DNA from: JACVRW01 sp963771715
GTDB lineage: Bacteria > Actinomycetota > Thermoleophilia > Solirubrobacterales > Thermoleophilaceae
Length of the DNA: 64,000 bases
Reading direction: 5' to 3'
NCBI GenBank assembly: GCA_963771715.1
Contig: CAVYUQ010000003.1
Coordinates: 248,001-312,000, forward strand
Within the stretch, counting starts at the first letter, position 1, and every line of letters starts with the position of its first letter. The position numbers and the translations under genes were made by a program. Of the stretch, positions 16,726-24,610 are shown piece after piece. Below the pieces are notes generated by a model. It saw nothing but the letters and a program-made list of their open reading frames with translations. It made no database searches and was not told where the DNA came from.

Positions 16726-17865
16726 GTGGCGGAGCGGCTAAAGGGCATCCCTGGGTTCTCGATCGACAAGGTCGCGGCGGCGGCCGGCAGCGATCCCGAG
16801 ATCCTGCGTATGGAGAACCTGGATACCGACATCCCGCCGCCGGCCGCGGCGGTCGAGGCGACGCGGGCGGCGGTGGGCACCGACGAGGCGAACTCGTGGC
16901 TCCCGTTCACGGGCATGGGCGAGCTCAAGTACGAGGTCGCGCGCCTCATCGTCCGGCGCGGCGGGCCCCAGTACGACCCTGAGAGTGAGGTGGTGATCAC
17001 TTCGGGCGAGGGCGACAACATGCTCGACGCGCTGCTCGCATTGACCGATCCCGGCGACGAAGTGATCGTCCCCGACCCGACGTATGCAGGGATGCTCCAG
17101 CGGGTGCGGCTGGCCGGGGACGTGCCGCGGCTGGTTCCGCTGCACCCCACTGAGCACGGCTGGCGCTGGGACCTCGACGCGCTCGAGGCGGCCGTCACGG
17201 ATCGCACGCGGGCCATCTTCTTCGGCAACCCGTCATTCCCGTCTGGATGGGTCCTGAACGACGAGGAATGGGCCGCCGTGCAGCGCATTTGTACCGAGCG
17301 GCAGATCCGGCTCCTCTACTGGAGCGCGATGGAGGCGATCGTCTTCGGGGGGAGGAAGGTCGTCGTGCCCGCAGCGCTGGAGGGGATGCGCGATCTCACG
17401 GTCACGCTGGGCGGCGTCGCCTTTGAACAGCGGATGATCGGATGGCGGATCGGCTGGATCGTCGCGTCCGAGAGGGACACGCCCCAGCTCGGCATGGTCC
17501 ACATCTACAACGGGCTCGTCGCCAGCGGCTTTAACCAGCTAGGTGCGATTGCGGCCCTGCAGGCCGATGACCACGCGGCCGGGGTCGCCGAGTGGGAGCG
17601 CCGGCACGACTCGACGATGGAGCAACTCGCCGGGCTCCCGGCGATCCCAGCACATGGGGGCTGGTCGCTGCTGTTCGACGCCGAGGCGGCGGGCACGACC
17701 GCGCCGGACCTCTCCGCCGCGTTGCTCGAGCACAAGGTCGCCGCCACGCCGATGACCGCGTGGGGCGAGACCGTCGCCCCACGCCATGTGCGCTTCGTCT
17801 ACTCCAATGAGCCCGTCGAAAGGCTCGCAGCGCTCGGCGAGCGCGTCCGCGCCGCGCTCAGCTAA
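16726..17865 (+). CDS. Aminotransferase-fold (class I/II PLP enzyme) protein lacking the PLP lysine (379 aa)
   Basis: The complete fold of an aspartate-aminotransferase-like enzyme is present: LPFTGMGELKYEVA, SGEGDNMLDALLALTDPGDEVIVPDPTYAGM, NPSFPSGWVLNDEEW and MIGWRIGW. Two residues that define the family are replaced. The strand LLYWSAMEAIVF has Trp where the Asp contacting the PLP nitrogen should be. GGVAFEQRMIGWRIGW has Phe where the Schiff-base Lys should be (normally S-K two residues after GGV). Transamination as usual is therefore unlikely; it may bind a ligand or be a recently inactivated enzyme. The frame is intact. GTG start; the next gene is convergent, 5 bp away. Confidence 0.85.
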   Translation: MAERLKGIPGFSIDKVAAAAGSDPEILRMENLDTDIPPPAAAVEATRAAVGTDEANSWLPFTGMGELKYEVARLIVRRGGPQYDPESEVVITSGEGDNMLDALLALTDPGDEVIVPDPTYAGMLQRVRLAGDVPRLVPLHPTEHGWRWDLDALEAAVTDRTRAIFFGNPSFPSGWVLNDEEWAAVQRICTERQIRLLYWSAMEAIVFGGRKVVVPAALEGMRDLTVTLGGVAFEQRMIGWRIGWIVASERDTPQLGMVHIYNGLVASGFNQLGAIAALQADDHAAGVAEWERRHDSTMEQLAGLPAIPAHGGWSLLFDAEAAGTTAPDLSAALLEHKVAATPMTAWGETVAPRHVRFVYSNEPVERLAALGERVRAALS

Positions 17866-17870
17866 CCGCC

Positions 17871-18242
17871 CTACCCCCTCTTCGGCTGGAAGAGTTCGAC
17901 GGGGTTGCCCGCTGGATCCTCGACGAGGATCTGGCGGCCGCCAGGTCCCTCGACGATCTCGCCACGGAAACTCGTCCCGTGACCAGCGAGACGCTCAACG
18001 GTCGCGTCGAGATCAGCAACGACGACCTGGAACCGATTCCACCCCCCGGGCGTCGGAACACCACCGGCTTTGCCCGCGCCGCCTACGCCCGGCTCGTGGA
18101 GAAGCAGTCGCAAGTCGTCCTTCGCCAAACCGGCGAATCCCGGGGCGCGGGGAAGGTCGACATGAAAGCCGAGGCGATTGCAGTAGAAGTCGGTCGCCTC
18201 GTCGACGTCTGTGACGAAGTACCGCACAGTCGTCTTCGTCAT
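17871..18242 (-). CDS. VOC-superfamily (glyoxalase/bleomycin-resistance fold) protein (123 aa)
   Basis: Vicinal-oxygen-chelate fold. One beta-alpha-beta module is TTVRYFVTDVDEATDFYCNRLGFHVDL; the second is GGWNRFQVVVADLDATVERLAGHGTSFRG, ending in ILVEDPAGNPVELFQPKR, which carries the usual C-terminal metal-ligand Glu. The position corresponding to the first-module ligand is not a clear His, so the metal site is unsure. Substrate unknown. ATG 18242 gives the family start (MTKTTVRYFV); an upstream ATG 18254 is also open. Confidence 0.8.
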   Translation of the reverse strand: MTKTTVRYFVTDVDEATDFYCNRLGFHVDLPRAPGFAGLAKDDLRLLLHEPGVGGAGKAGGVPTPGGWNRFQVVVADLDATVERLAGHGTSFRGEIVEGPGGRQILVEDPAGNPVELFQPKRG

Positions 18243-18412
18243 CAGGCTCTCCATTTCGTTTTGGGACGAGCGGCCGAAGTCTCGCCGAACTCCGAGCTGA
18301 GTGCTGCTTCGCGCTCGCGGCGCTTCCGCGTCGGTTCCGCGTCGGAGAGTTGCCCGGAGTTAGGCTGAGCGCGCTCGCAGGACTCGGAGACCGACACCTA
18401 TAGGGGAGCGGC

Positions 18413-18799
18413 ATGATCAGAGAGTTCAAGGAGTTCGCGCTGAAGGGCAACCTCGTCGAGCTGGCCGTGGCGTTCGTCCTGGGCCTGGCCTTCGCCGCGG
18501 TGGTGACCTCGCTGGTCGACGACGTGATCATGCAACTAGTCGCCGCGATCGTCGGCAAGCCGGACTTCTCCGCCCTCACCTTCTCCATCGGAGACGGCGA
18601 AATCCGATACGGCGCCTTCCTGACTGCACTGGTCACGTTTCTCATCATCGCCTTTGTGCTCTTCCTGATCGTCAAGGCGGTTCAGACGGCGATGCCCGCC
18701 AAGGTGACCGAGCGCGACTGTCCGCACTGCCTGTCCTCAATCCCCATCGGCGCCGACACCTGCGCCTTCTGCGCCAAGGACGTGCAGCCGGCGATGTAG
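18413..18799 (+). CDS. mscL: Large-conductance mechanosensitive channel with C-terminal zinc-ribbon-like tail
   Basis: Homopentameric osmotic release valve in the cytoplasmic membrane. The N-terminal helix FKEFALKGNLVELAVAFVLGLAFAAVVTSLVDDVIMQ includes the gate-forming TM1. The periplasmic loop is short (GKPDFSALTFSIGDGEIRYG) and TM2 is FLTALVTFLIIAFVLFLIVKAV. Instead of the usual charged helical bundle, the C-terminus is CPHCLSSIPIGADTCAFC, two CxxC knuckles like a small zinc ribbon. At 128 aa the length is normal. Confidence 0.93.
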   Translation: MIREFKEFALKGNLVELAVAFVLGLAFAAVVTSLVDDVIMQLVAAIVGKPDFSALTFSIGDGEIRYGAFLTALVTFLIIAFVLFLIVKAVQTAMPAKVTERDCPHCLSSIPIGADTCAFCAKDVQPAM

Positions 18800-18836
18800 G
18801 CGGCTGGTCGCCGTTGTCCCGTAGCGTTTGGCTCGC

Positions 18837-19661
18837 GTGCGCTCCGGACTCTTCTTGCCGCTATTCGATGCGTTGGCCGACGCGGCGGTCGTCGCGCGTC
18901 TATCCGCCGAGGCGGAGGAGGCGGGCTGGCAGGGAGTCTTCGTCTGGGACAACCTGCGGTACGAGGAGCCCGTGGTCGACGTGGCCGACCCGTGGATCAC
19001 GCTGGCAGCGACGGCCACCGCCACCGAGCGGATCCGGCTCGGCCCGATGGTCACCCCACTCGCGCGACGTAGGCCTGTCAAGGTCGCCCGGGAAACGGCG
19101 ACGCTCGACCGGCTCAGCGGCGGCCGGCTCACGCTGGGTGTCGGGCTGGGCAGCGACCGGTTCGCGAGCGAGTACTCGATCACCGGCGAGGAGCTCGACG
19201 ACCGCCGACGCGCAAGCATGCTCGACGAGTCGCTCGAGATCCTGGCGGCCGCCTGGTCGGGCGAGCCGGTGCGCCACCGCGGCGAGCACTACACGGTCGA
19301 CGGCATGCGCTTCCTGCCCCGGCCGGTTCAGCGGCCGGGCGTACCGGTGTGGGTCGCGGGCTACTACGGCAAGCCCAGGCCATTGCGCCGGGCGGCGCGG
19401 TACCAGGGTTTCTTCCCGCTCGGCCTGGACCATCCGGAACAGCTCGCCGAGATCGTCGCTGATCTTGCGGCGCGGCGCACGGAGGCCGGTGGGGACCCGA
19501 CGGAGCCCTACGATGTCGTCGTCGCGCTCCCGCCCGGCGATGATCCGGCGCCGTACGTCGCGGCAGGCGCCACTTGGTGGCTGGTCGAGTTCCCGTGGGA
19601 TGCGGTATCGGTCGACCAGGTGCGCGCTGTGATCCGCGACGGCCCGGTGGCCCCGGGGTAG
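18837..19661 (+). CDS. LLM-class flavin-dependent oxidoreductase (274 aa)
   Basis: Bacterial luciferase-like TIM-barrel monooxygenase using FMN or F420. Typical blocks are FLPLFDALADAAVVARLSAEAEEAGWQGVFVWD, DPWITLAATATATERIRLGPMVTPLARRRPVKVARETATLDRLSGGRLTLGVGLG, and PVQRPGVPVWVAGYYGKPRPLRRAARYQGFFPLG. F420 use is common in actinobacteria, but the cofactor cannot be told from sequence alone. GTG 18837 is preferred; a TTG at 18828 is in frame. The substrate is unknown and the neighbours do not suggest a pathway. Confidence 0.88.
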   Translation: MRSGLFLPLFDALADAAVVARLSAEAEEAGWQGVFVWDNLRYEEPVVDVADPWITLAATATATERIRLGPMVTPLARRRPVKVARETATLDRLSGGRLTLGVGLGSDRFASEYSITGEELDDRRRASMLDESLEILAAAWSGEPVRHRGEHYTVDGMRFLPRPVQRPGVPVWVAGYYGKPRPLRRAARYQGFFPLGLDHPEQLAEIVADLAARRTEAGGDPTEPYDVVVALPPGDDPAPYVAAGATWWLVEFPWDAVSVDQVRAVIRDGPVAPG

Positions 19662-19718
19662 CGTGCCCCGAGGTCCCTTCACGACCCACCAAGGCAGTGC
19701 CGGCAGCCTTAGAGGCCG

Positions 19719-20165
19719 ATGCGAGACACTGAGAGCGAGGTGCCAGAGGAAAACGTCGAGCTGGTCCGCCGACTTTACGCCGCGCTTGCGAGCGAGGGTT
19801 CCAGTCGAGAGTTCGAAGGGCGTCTGACCGATGAAGCGCTCAGTCGATTCTTTGACCCGCGGATCGAGTGGATCCCGGTGCCTGATTCATTGCTTGCCGT
19901 TGACAGCTACCGAGGCTTTGAGGGCGTGCGGCGGTTCTGGGGCGAGTTCGTCTCGACTTGGGAGAGCTACAGGGTTGAGCCGCTGAGGTTCGATGACGCG
20001 GGTGATCAGGTGGCGGTCGTCGTGCACATCGTCGGCCGGACGCACGAGCTCGAAGTCGATGACACTCGATCATCGCTCTTGACCGTGCGCGATGGACGGG
20101 TCGTCCGCGTCCAATCATTTGCCAACGCGGAGGGTGCGCGCGAGGCCGCCGGGCTGCCGCGATAG
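19719..20165 (+). CDS. SnoaL-like / NTF2-fold protein (148 aa)
   Basis: Small cone-shaped NTF2-fold protein. The first helix EENVELVRRLYAALASEG, the strand FFDPRIEWIPV, the block YRGFEGVRRFWGEFVSTWESYRVEP and the strands VAVVVHIVGR...LLTVRDGRVVRVQSFAN form the full domain. Function unknown; many relatives are isomerases, cyclases or ligand binders. GTG 19740 is an alternative start that gives the common V-P-E-E-N N-terminus. It is the first of three NTF2-fold genes within 3.3 kb (others at 20728 and 22594). Confidence 0.78.
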   Translation: MRDTESEVPEENVELVRRLYAALASEGSSREFEGRLTDEALSRFFDPRIEWIPVPDSLLAVDSYRGFEGVRRFWGEFVSTWESYRVEPLRFDDAGDQVAVVVHIVGRTHELEVDDTRSSLLTVRDGRVVRVQSFANAEGAREAAGLPR

Positions 20166-20262
20166 GCGGAACGCCGGCAGTGCCGCTCTGCGCGAAAAGC
20201 GGCAGCGGCATCTCAAGCTCAGACCGAGGGCGGGCCTGATCGTCGTCCACCGACCGCGGATT

Positions 20263-20577
20263 TCAAAGGACGGGACGCACGACGAGCATCCCCCGGCTCG
20301 AGACGAGATGCGCCAAGTCGTCCTCCAAGCGTTGGACGTGTTCGCTCGCCTGTTGCTCGAAGCGCTCCACTTCGAGGATCTCGGCGATCAGCACGTAATC
20401 GGCTTGACCCATGGACTGTCCGGGCACGTCCGCCGGCCGCGTAAGCCGCCAATCCGAGACCGTGTCCAGCGACCCGCGGACGATGTCGCGATCCTCCGTC
20501 ATCAGACGCTCAAAGTCCTCGGCCAGCTCCGGCGAACGCAGCTGAAACCACATGAGAAGGGTCGCCGGAGGACTCAT
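20263..20577 (-). CDS. Dimeric alpha/beta-barrel-like hypothetical protein (104 aa)
   Basis: Likely ferredoxin-like (ABM/Dabb) fold. A first strand ATLLMWFQLRS is followed by a helix PELAEDFERLMTEDRDIVRGSLDTVSDWRLTRP and a strand ADYVLIAEILEVERFEQQASEHVQRLEDDLAHLV with a final VVRPVL. No ribosome site is obvious, so the start may be ATG 20577 or 20553. The substrate or partner is unknown. Confidence 0.6.
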   Translation of the reverse strand: MSPPATLLMWFQLRSPELAEDFERLMTEDRDIVRGSLDTVSDWRLTRPADVPGQSMGQADYVLIAEILEVERFEQQASEHVQRLEDDLAHLVSSRGMLVVRPVL

Positions 20578-20727
20578 CGACGAAGCGTAGTGGACAATCG
20601 CGACATGCCGAACGGATGCTACGGCCTCACACGGTGTCAAAGTCAAGGGCCCCATCTCGATGCCGGTCGAGGCTTCGGCCAGCTCCCGCTTTCATCGCCC
20701 AAGACGCACCTATAGCGGCATTACCGC

Positions 20728-21141
20728 CTAGCTCGGCACGGCTCCTATCTGCTGCATCAGGGTCAAGACATCGGTAACGCCCCAGTGCTCGGCGACCTTC
20801 CCATCGCTCACACGGATGATGTCGATCGACTCGAATTCGACCGTGCTGCCGGACGCGGGGATCCCCATGAACTCGCCGCTGTGCGTCCCGCTGAGGATGG
20901 TCCGGGCCGCCTCGAAATCGCCGTCTGCCATGGTCGGGTCGATCGTCTTCAGCCGAAGGTCCGGGAAGCCCTCGCGCATCGCGTTGACGAAGAACTTCAC
21001 GCCCTCCCTTCCGGATGGCTGTCCCGGAAGGCCCTCCTCATGGTCGATCATATCCTCGGTCGCCAACTCATCGATGAGACCGAGATTCCCGCCGCCGAGC
21101 ACCTCCTCGTAGAAGCGTCCGATCAATCCTCCGTCAGCCAT
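20728..21141 (-). CDS. SnoaL-like polyketide-cyclase/ester-cyclase family protein (137 aa)
   Basis: NTF2-fold protein of the ester-cyclase group. LIGRFYEEVLGGGNLGLIDELATEDMIDHEE, GREGVKFFVNAMREGFPDLRLKTIDPTMADGD, RTILSGTHSGEFMGIPASG and VEFESIDIIRVSDGKVAEHWGVTDVLTLMQQIG are all typical, including the catalytic-type acidic and His residues. ATG 21141 has an excellent GGAGGT ribosome site. Despite the family name, no polyketide genes are present, so the substrate is open. Confidence 0.85.
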   Translation of the reverse strand: MADGGLIGRFYEEVLGGGNLGLIDELATEDMIDHEEGLPGQPSGREGVKFFVNAMREGFPDLRLKTIDPTMADGDFEAARTILSGTHSGEFMGIPASGSTVEFESIDIIRVSDGKVAEHWGVTDVLTLMQQIGAVPS

Positions 21142-21294
21142 TTCCGACCTCCTCGTCGCGGATCCCGCGCGATCCTCCCATGTGCGGCGAACCGGGGCAA
21201 TGGCGCGCGAACAACCGCTTTCGCTTCGCGCGACGAGCAGCACTGGCCAGGGTGCTAGCAACCGTTCCCCGGCGTATAGCTGGCCGCGGGAGTA

Positions 21295-21452
21295 TGGGCG
21301 GTGCCCGGCTCGAACGGGCGACCTCCTGCTTGTAAGGCGCGAGCAATCTGCTGCGGTCTACTGCCGCTGGTCGCTTAAACGGCTCGGTGAACGGCGGCTC
21401 CCCGAACAGCTCCTGCCGTTTGCTGCACTTTGTCGCTTCCAAGGCGCTTCCA
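21295..21452 (-). repeat. tRNA-Val 3'-half repeat, copy 1 (att-like scar)
   Basis: The first 44 bases (21295-21338) are identical to the 3' half of the tRNA-Val gene at 37076-37119, from the anticodon loop to the discriminator base, in the same orientation. Instead of the tRNA 5' half, the sequence continues into a 110-bp tail related to those of copies 2-5. This tail is the most diverged of the five (Cys/Lys-rich in the frame that is WKRQTAA in the others). It cannot fold as a tRNA. Confidence 0.9.
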
Positions 21453-21748
21453 TACCAGCGCTCCTGGCTCCTATGTATGAGCGCTTTGCTTTCGCGCGGA
21501 AACGGAAGGCGACGGCTGGCGTCGCCTGGCCGGTCACGGGCGGCTCGACTGGGGACCCGACAAGGAGGCGCGGCTGAACTCCGTCGACGCCGTGGCCACA
21601 CTCGTCGCCGCCAGCTCATCGAAGCCCGCGAACGCGCCCGCGAGACTGGGGTCGGCAGAGGTCTCGGACCCCGAGCCGACGGTGACAGCGCTGCTCCCTG
21701 AGCCCGAGAGACGCGTTCCTCTGCTGTGGTCCGCCGAGCCGTGAGCGT
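21453..21748. other. Gene-poor stretch after repeat copy 1
   Basis: About 300 bp without a recognisable gene. Several frames are open because of the high GC content, but none shows a ribosome site or a known family. It may be remnant DNA of the inserted segment. Confidence 0.4.
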
Positions 21749-22588
21749 CTAGAGCGCGAGCATCGCCGCCGCGACTTCACTGGCGGCCGCATCGGGGATC
21801 GCCGTCGCGGCCCGTTCGAGCACAAGCAGCCGCGCATCGGGGATCTCGCGCGCGAGCGCTTCGCCGTTGCCGACAGGGAAGAACGGATCGAGGCGACCGT
21901 GCACCACCAGCGCCGGGATCGCGAGCTCGGGCAGGCGCTCGCGCCAGCGCGGCTTGCAGTTGAGCTTGGAGAACACCATGCCCAGCTGGTTGGCCATCTG
22001 CACCGCGGGCTCCGTGCCCGGCGTGCGGTCCCAGACGCGCTCGGCGGTCGCGCGTGCGGCGGCGGGGTCGTCGCCGAGGATCTCCGCGCCACCGGCGGCG
22101 AACTCCGCCACGGCAGCGCGGTCGGACCAGTCGGGCATCGAGCGCGAGAACAGCCGTTTCATCGTCGCCGCGTCGTGGTCAGGCAGATCGTTGTCGACCC
22201 GGCCTGGGGCGACGGGCCGCGTCCCTGCAAGGGTGAGCGCCGAGAACGCGTCCGGGTGGTCGAGCGCGGCGACCTGGGCGACCATCCCGCCCACGCCGAT
22301 GCCCGCCAGGTGCGCCGGCCGGTCGTCGAGTTCGCGGGCGAGCGCCGCGGCGTCGGCTGCGAGATCGCGCAGCGTGTACGCCGGAGCCTTGGAATCGACG
22401 GTGGTCGACGCGCCGGAATCGCGCAGGTCGTAGCGCACGACGTGGCGTCCGCCGCGCGCGAGCGCCTCGCAGAGCGCGTCGGGCCAGGAGAGCATGGTCG
22501 TGCCGCCCGCGAGCAGAACGAGCGGCGCCGCCGCGTCGCCGAAGTGCTCGACCCCGAGCGTGACGCCGTGTGCATCAACCGTCGTCAT
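21749..22588 (-). CDS. Alpha/beta-hydrolase-fold protein with degenerate catalytic triad (279 aa)
   Basis: Closest in pattern to RdmC-like esterases: LVLLAGGTTMLSWPDALCEALARGGRHVVRYDLRDSGAS, a cap region, and ALVVHGRLDPFFPVGNGEALAREIPDARLLVLE. The nucleophile elbow reads GIGVGG, so the catalytic Ser is Gly. The usual C-terminal G-x-G-H loop reads ERAATAIPD, so the His is missing as well. The acid Asp (GRLDPF) remains. The frame is open over the full normal length. It follows an NTF2-fold gene by only 5 bp. The pair faces an XRE-type regulator across a large dyad operator, so it is probably controlled by that regulator. Confidence 0.85.
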   Translation of the reverse strand: MTTVDAHGVTLGVEHFGDAAAPLVLLAGGTTMLSWPDALCEALARGGRHVVRYDLRDSGASTTVDSKAPAYTLRDLAADAAALARELDDRPAHLAGIGVGGMVAQVAALDHPDAFSALTLAGTRPVAPGRVDNDLPDHDAATMKRLFSRSMPDWSDRAAVAEFAAGGAEILGDDPAAARATAERVWDRTPGTEPAVQMANQLGMVFSKLNCKPRWRERLPELAIPALVVHGRLDPFFPVGNGEALAREIPDARLLVLERAATAIPDAAASEVAAAMLAL

Positions 22589-22593
22589 CGCGC

Positions 22594-23007
22594 TCACTCG
22601 ACGAACTGGTAGTCGGTCGCGATCCGGCCGTCGGCGGCGAGGACCACGAACTCGAGGCCGGCGCCGAGCACCTCGCCATCCGGTGAGACCCCTTCCCATC
22701 GCCAGGTCACCACATCCCCGAGGCGCTTCGCGCCGTCCCGCGTCCGAAAGGCCATCTGGCCGGTCGCCACGAAATCCTCGTAGGCCGAGGTCACCCTCGC
22801 TTCGAGCTCGGCGTGGCCGCGCACCTGCCAGGTCGGGTTGACGGCCCGCTCAGCGGCGGCCTCGTAGACCTCCTGCGTGGGCTGGAGGAGATGAACCGCA
22901 TCCTCGCTCCAGAGATCTGCGATCGCCTTGCGGCGGCGGTCGCCATCCGGCTCCATCCAGACCGCCGTGTAGCGCTCGGCGAGCTCGTTCGGATCATTGA
23001 CGTTCAT
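22594..23007 (-). CDS. NTF2-fold (SnoaL-like) protein (137 aa)
   Basis: Helix ELAERYTAVWMEPDGDRRRKAIADLWSEDAVHLLQP followed by VRGHAELEARVTSAYEDFVATGQMAFRTRDG and strands VVTWRWEGVSPDG...LEFVVLAADGRIATDYQFVE. ATG 23007 has GGAGG 5 bases upstream. First gene of a two-gene operon with the degenerate hydrolase. Function unknown; the XRE-regulated setting suggests response to a small molecule. Confidence 0.82.
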   Translation of the reverse strand: MNVNDPNELAERYTAVWMEPDGDRRRKAIADLWSEDAVHLLQPTQEVYEAAAERAVNPTWQVRGHAELEARVTSAYEDFVATGQMAFRTRDGAKRLGDVVTWRWEGVSPDGEVLGAGLEFVVLAADGRIATDYQFVE

Positions 23008-23063
23008 TCGAACCTCCATTGGGTTGCTTCGCCGTGAACGGTCCCGGAAGAACGGCCGCGCGT

Positions 23064-23111
23064 CCATTACCTCTCGTGTAACGCCGGCCGGCCTTACACG
23101 CCGGGTAATGG
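23064..23111. promoter_or_regulatory. 48-bp nested dyad operator between NTF2/hydrolase operon and XRE regulator
   Basis: Two nested perfect inverted repeats share one centre at 23087/23088. The outer arms are CCATTACC (23064-23071) and GGTAATGG (23104-23111); the inner arms are CGTGTAA (23075-23081) and TTACACG (23094-23100); the centre is GCCGGCCGGC. It lies between two divergent starts and is well suited to bind a dimeric or tetrameric regulator, most simply the XRE protein encoded 34 bp to the right. Confidence 0.8.
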
Positions 23112-23144
23112 AACCTGAGCGGACGCCCCGCTAACTTCAATCGG

Positions 23145-23951
23145 GTGGTCGTCCAGACCGAGCAGGAGCCCCAGACCGCGGGCGAATTGATCCGCTTCTG
23201 GCGCACGCGACGCGGGCTCAGCCAACTAGAGCTGTCCCTGGACGCGAACGTTTCGACCAAGCACCTGAGCTTCGTCGAGACCGGCCGGTCCAGCCCGAGT
23301 CGCCAGCTCCTCGTCCACCTGGCCCAGCACCTCGACTTACCGATCGCCGAACGCAACCGCCTGCTGCTCGCAGGGGGCTTCGCTCCTCCCTATCTGGAGC
23401 AGCCCTACGACGGCGAGGTCATGCAGCCGCTGCGGGAGTCGCTGAGCAGGCTGCTGGAGGCGTACGAGCCGAACCCGGGATTGATCGTCGATGGACTCTG
23501 GAACCTGATCGAGGCGAATCGCGCGGCGTCGCTCCTCTGGGACGGGGTCGACCCCGAGCTCCTCGAGCCACCGATCAACATGCTCCGCCTCGGCGTTCAC
23601 CCGGGCGGCCTGCCGCGCATCTCGTCGATGACCGCCGCTTGTAACGCACCGCTGATTCACCGGCTGAAGCGGAGGAGCCGCGAGGATGCGGATCCGGCCC
23701 TCGGCCAGCTGATCGAGGAGGTCGAGTCCTATCTCCCGGACGAGCCGCCGGCCGGCCGCGCGACCCAGCCTGTGGTCTCACTGGACCTGCGTACGCCCCT
23801 CGGCGAGGTCAGCCTCTTCACCGTGATCGCCACCCTCGGGGCACCGCTGGAGGTAACCGCGGCGAGCCTCGCGATCGAGATTTTCGTGCCGATGGACGCA
23901 AGAAGCGCAGCGCGGCTTGACGAACTCGGTGGAAAGTCGCGAGGAGAATGA
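23145..23951 (+). CDS. XRE-family regulator with MmyB-like ligand-binding domain (268 aa)
   Basis: N-terminal lambda-repressor-type HTH (LIRFWRTRRGLSQLELSLDANVSTKHLSFVETGRSSPSRQLLVHLAQHLDLP, residues 12-65) followed by a PAS-like MmyB domain (YEPNPGLIVDGLWNLIEANRAASLLWDGVDPELLEPPINMLRLGVHPGGLPRI). In relatives this domain binds lipids or fatty acids. A C-terminal helix-strand segment completes the family length. GTG 23145 is the only reasonable start. It is divergent from the NTF2/hydrolase operon, with the nested dyad between; repression or activation of that operon is inferred. Confidence 0.92.
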   Translation: MVVQTEQEPQTAGELIRFWRTRRGLSQLELSLDANVSTKHLSFVETGRSSPSRQLLVHLAQHLDLPIAERNRLLLAGGFAPPYLEQPYDGEVMQPLRESLSRLLEAYEPNPGLIVDGLWNLIEANRAASLLWDGVDPELLEPPINMLRLGVHPGGLPRISSMTAACNAPLIHRLKRRSREDADPALGQLIEEVESYLPDEPPAGRATQPVVSLDLRTPLGEVSLFTVIATLGAPLEVTAASLAIEIFVPMDARSAARLDELGGKSRGE

Positions 23952-24017
23952 CCGCGCCCGCCACCAAGATGACCGGACCACCAATCATCCCGCGGTCCGA
24001 GCGTCGCCGCGGGAGAG

Positions 24018-24163
24018 TGGGCGGTGCCCGGCTCGAACGGGCGACCTCCTGCTTGTAAGGCGCGAGCAGCTGCTGCGATCTGCTGCCGCCTGTCGCTAAG
24101 ACCCGCTAGGCGAGCGATGGGCCTCAGAAAGCTGCCGCGTTCTGCTGCGGTTTGCCGCTTCCA
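24018..24163 (-). repeat. tRNA-Val 3'-half repeat, copy 2
   Basis: Exact 44-base match to the 3' half of tRNA-Val, followed by the conserved tail (GCGAGCAGCTGCTGCGATC... ending TTTGCCGCTTCCA). The first 60 bases of the tail are nearly identical to copy 3. A perfect 8-bp stem (TCCCGCGG/CCGCGGGA) lies immediately to the left, where a tRNA terminator would be. Confidence 0.92.
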
Positions 24164-24289
24164 CATGGCAGGTTGGCAGGCCGCGGCGCGCTCGCTTTCC
24201 CCTCAGTCTAGGTCCGGCGGAGAGCCCTTGACCCGTGCTGCGCGGAGTGGGAGTGTCGGAGAGCAACTTCTACCCGAGGGGTGATACCA

Positions 24290-24610
24290 ATGCCCAAGTT
24301 CCTGTTCGAGGCCTCGTACACCTTGGACGGCGTCCGGGGCGTCCAAAGCGCGGGCGGGACCAGTAGGCGTGACGCGGTGGCTCAGGTTGCTGAGAGCGTT
24401 GGGGGACAACTCGAGTGGTTCTACTTCGCCTTTGGCGACCGTGACGCCTATGTGGTCGTCGACCTTCCAGACAACGAAAGCGCGGCGGCCGTCGCCCTCA
24501 CCGTCAACGCGGCTGGAGGAGCGACGGTGAAGACGGTGGTGCTCCTGACGCCGGAGGAGGTTGACGCCGCCGGGAAGCGCTCAGTCGACTACCGGCCACC
24601 CGGAGCCTGA
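24290..24610 (+). CDS. GYD-domain protein (106 aa), cassette-borne
   Basis: MPKFLFEASYTLDGVRGV...DAVAQVAESVGGQLEWFYFAFGDRDAYVVVDLPDNESAAAVALTVNAAGGATVKTVVLLTPEE is a complete GYD domain with the family core G-D-R-D-A-Y. ATG 24290 has GAGGGG upstream; GTG 24281 is also in frame. It is the only clear gene in the 0.8-kb segment between repeat copies 2 and 3. Function unknown. Confidence 0.85.
   Translation: MPKFLFEASYTLDGVRGVQSAGGTSRRDAVAQVAESVGGQLEWFYFAFGDRDAYVVVDLPDNESAAAVALTVNAAGGATVKTVVLLTPEEVDAAGKRSVDYRPPGA

Noticed and set aside
20728..23007. Polyketide biosynthesis region because of SnoaL-like and RdmC-like genes
   Set aside because: No ketosynthase, acyl carrier protein or tailoring cluster; NTF2-fold and hydrolase-fold proteins are common outside such pathways.
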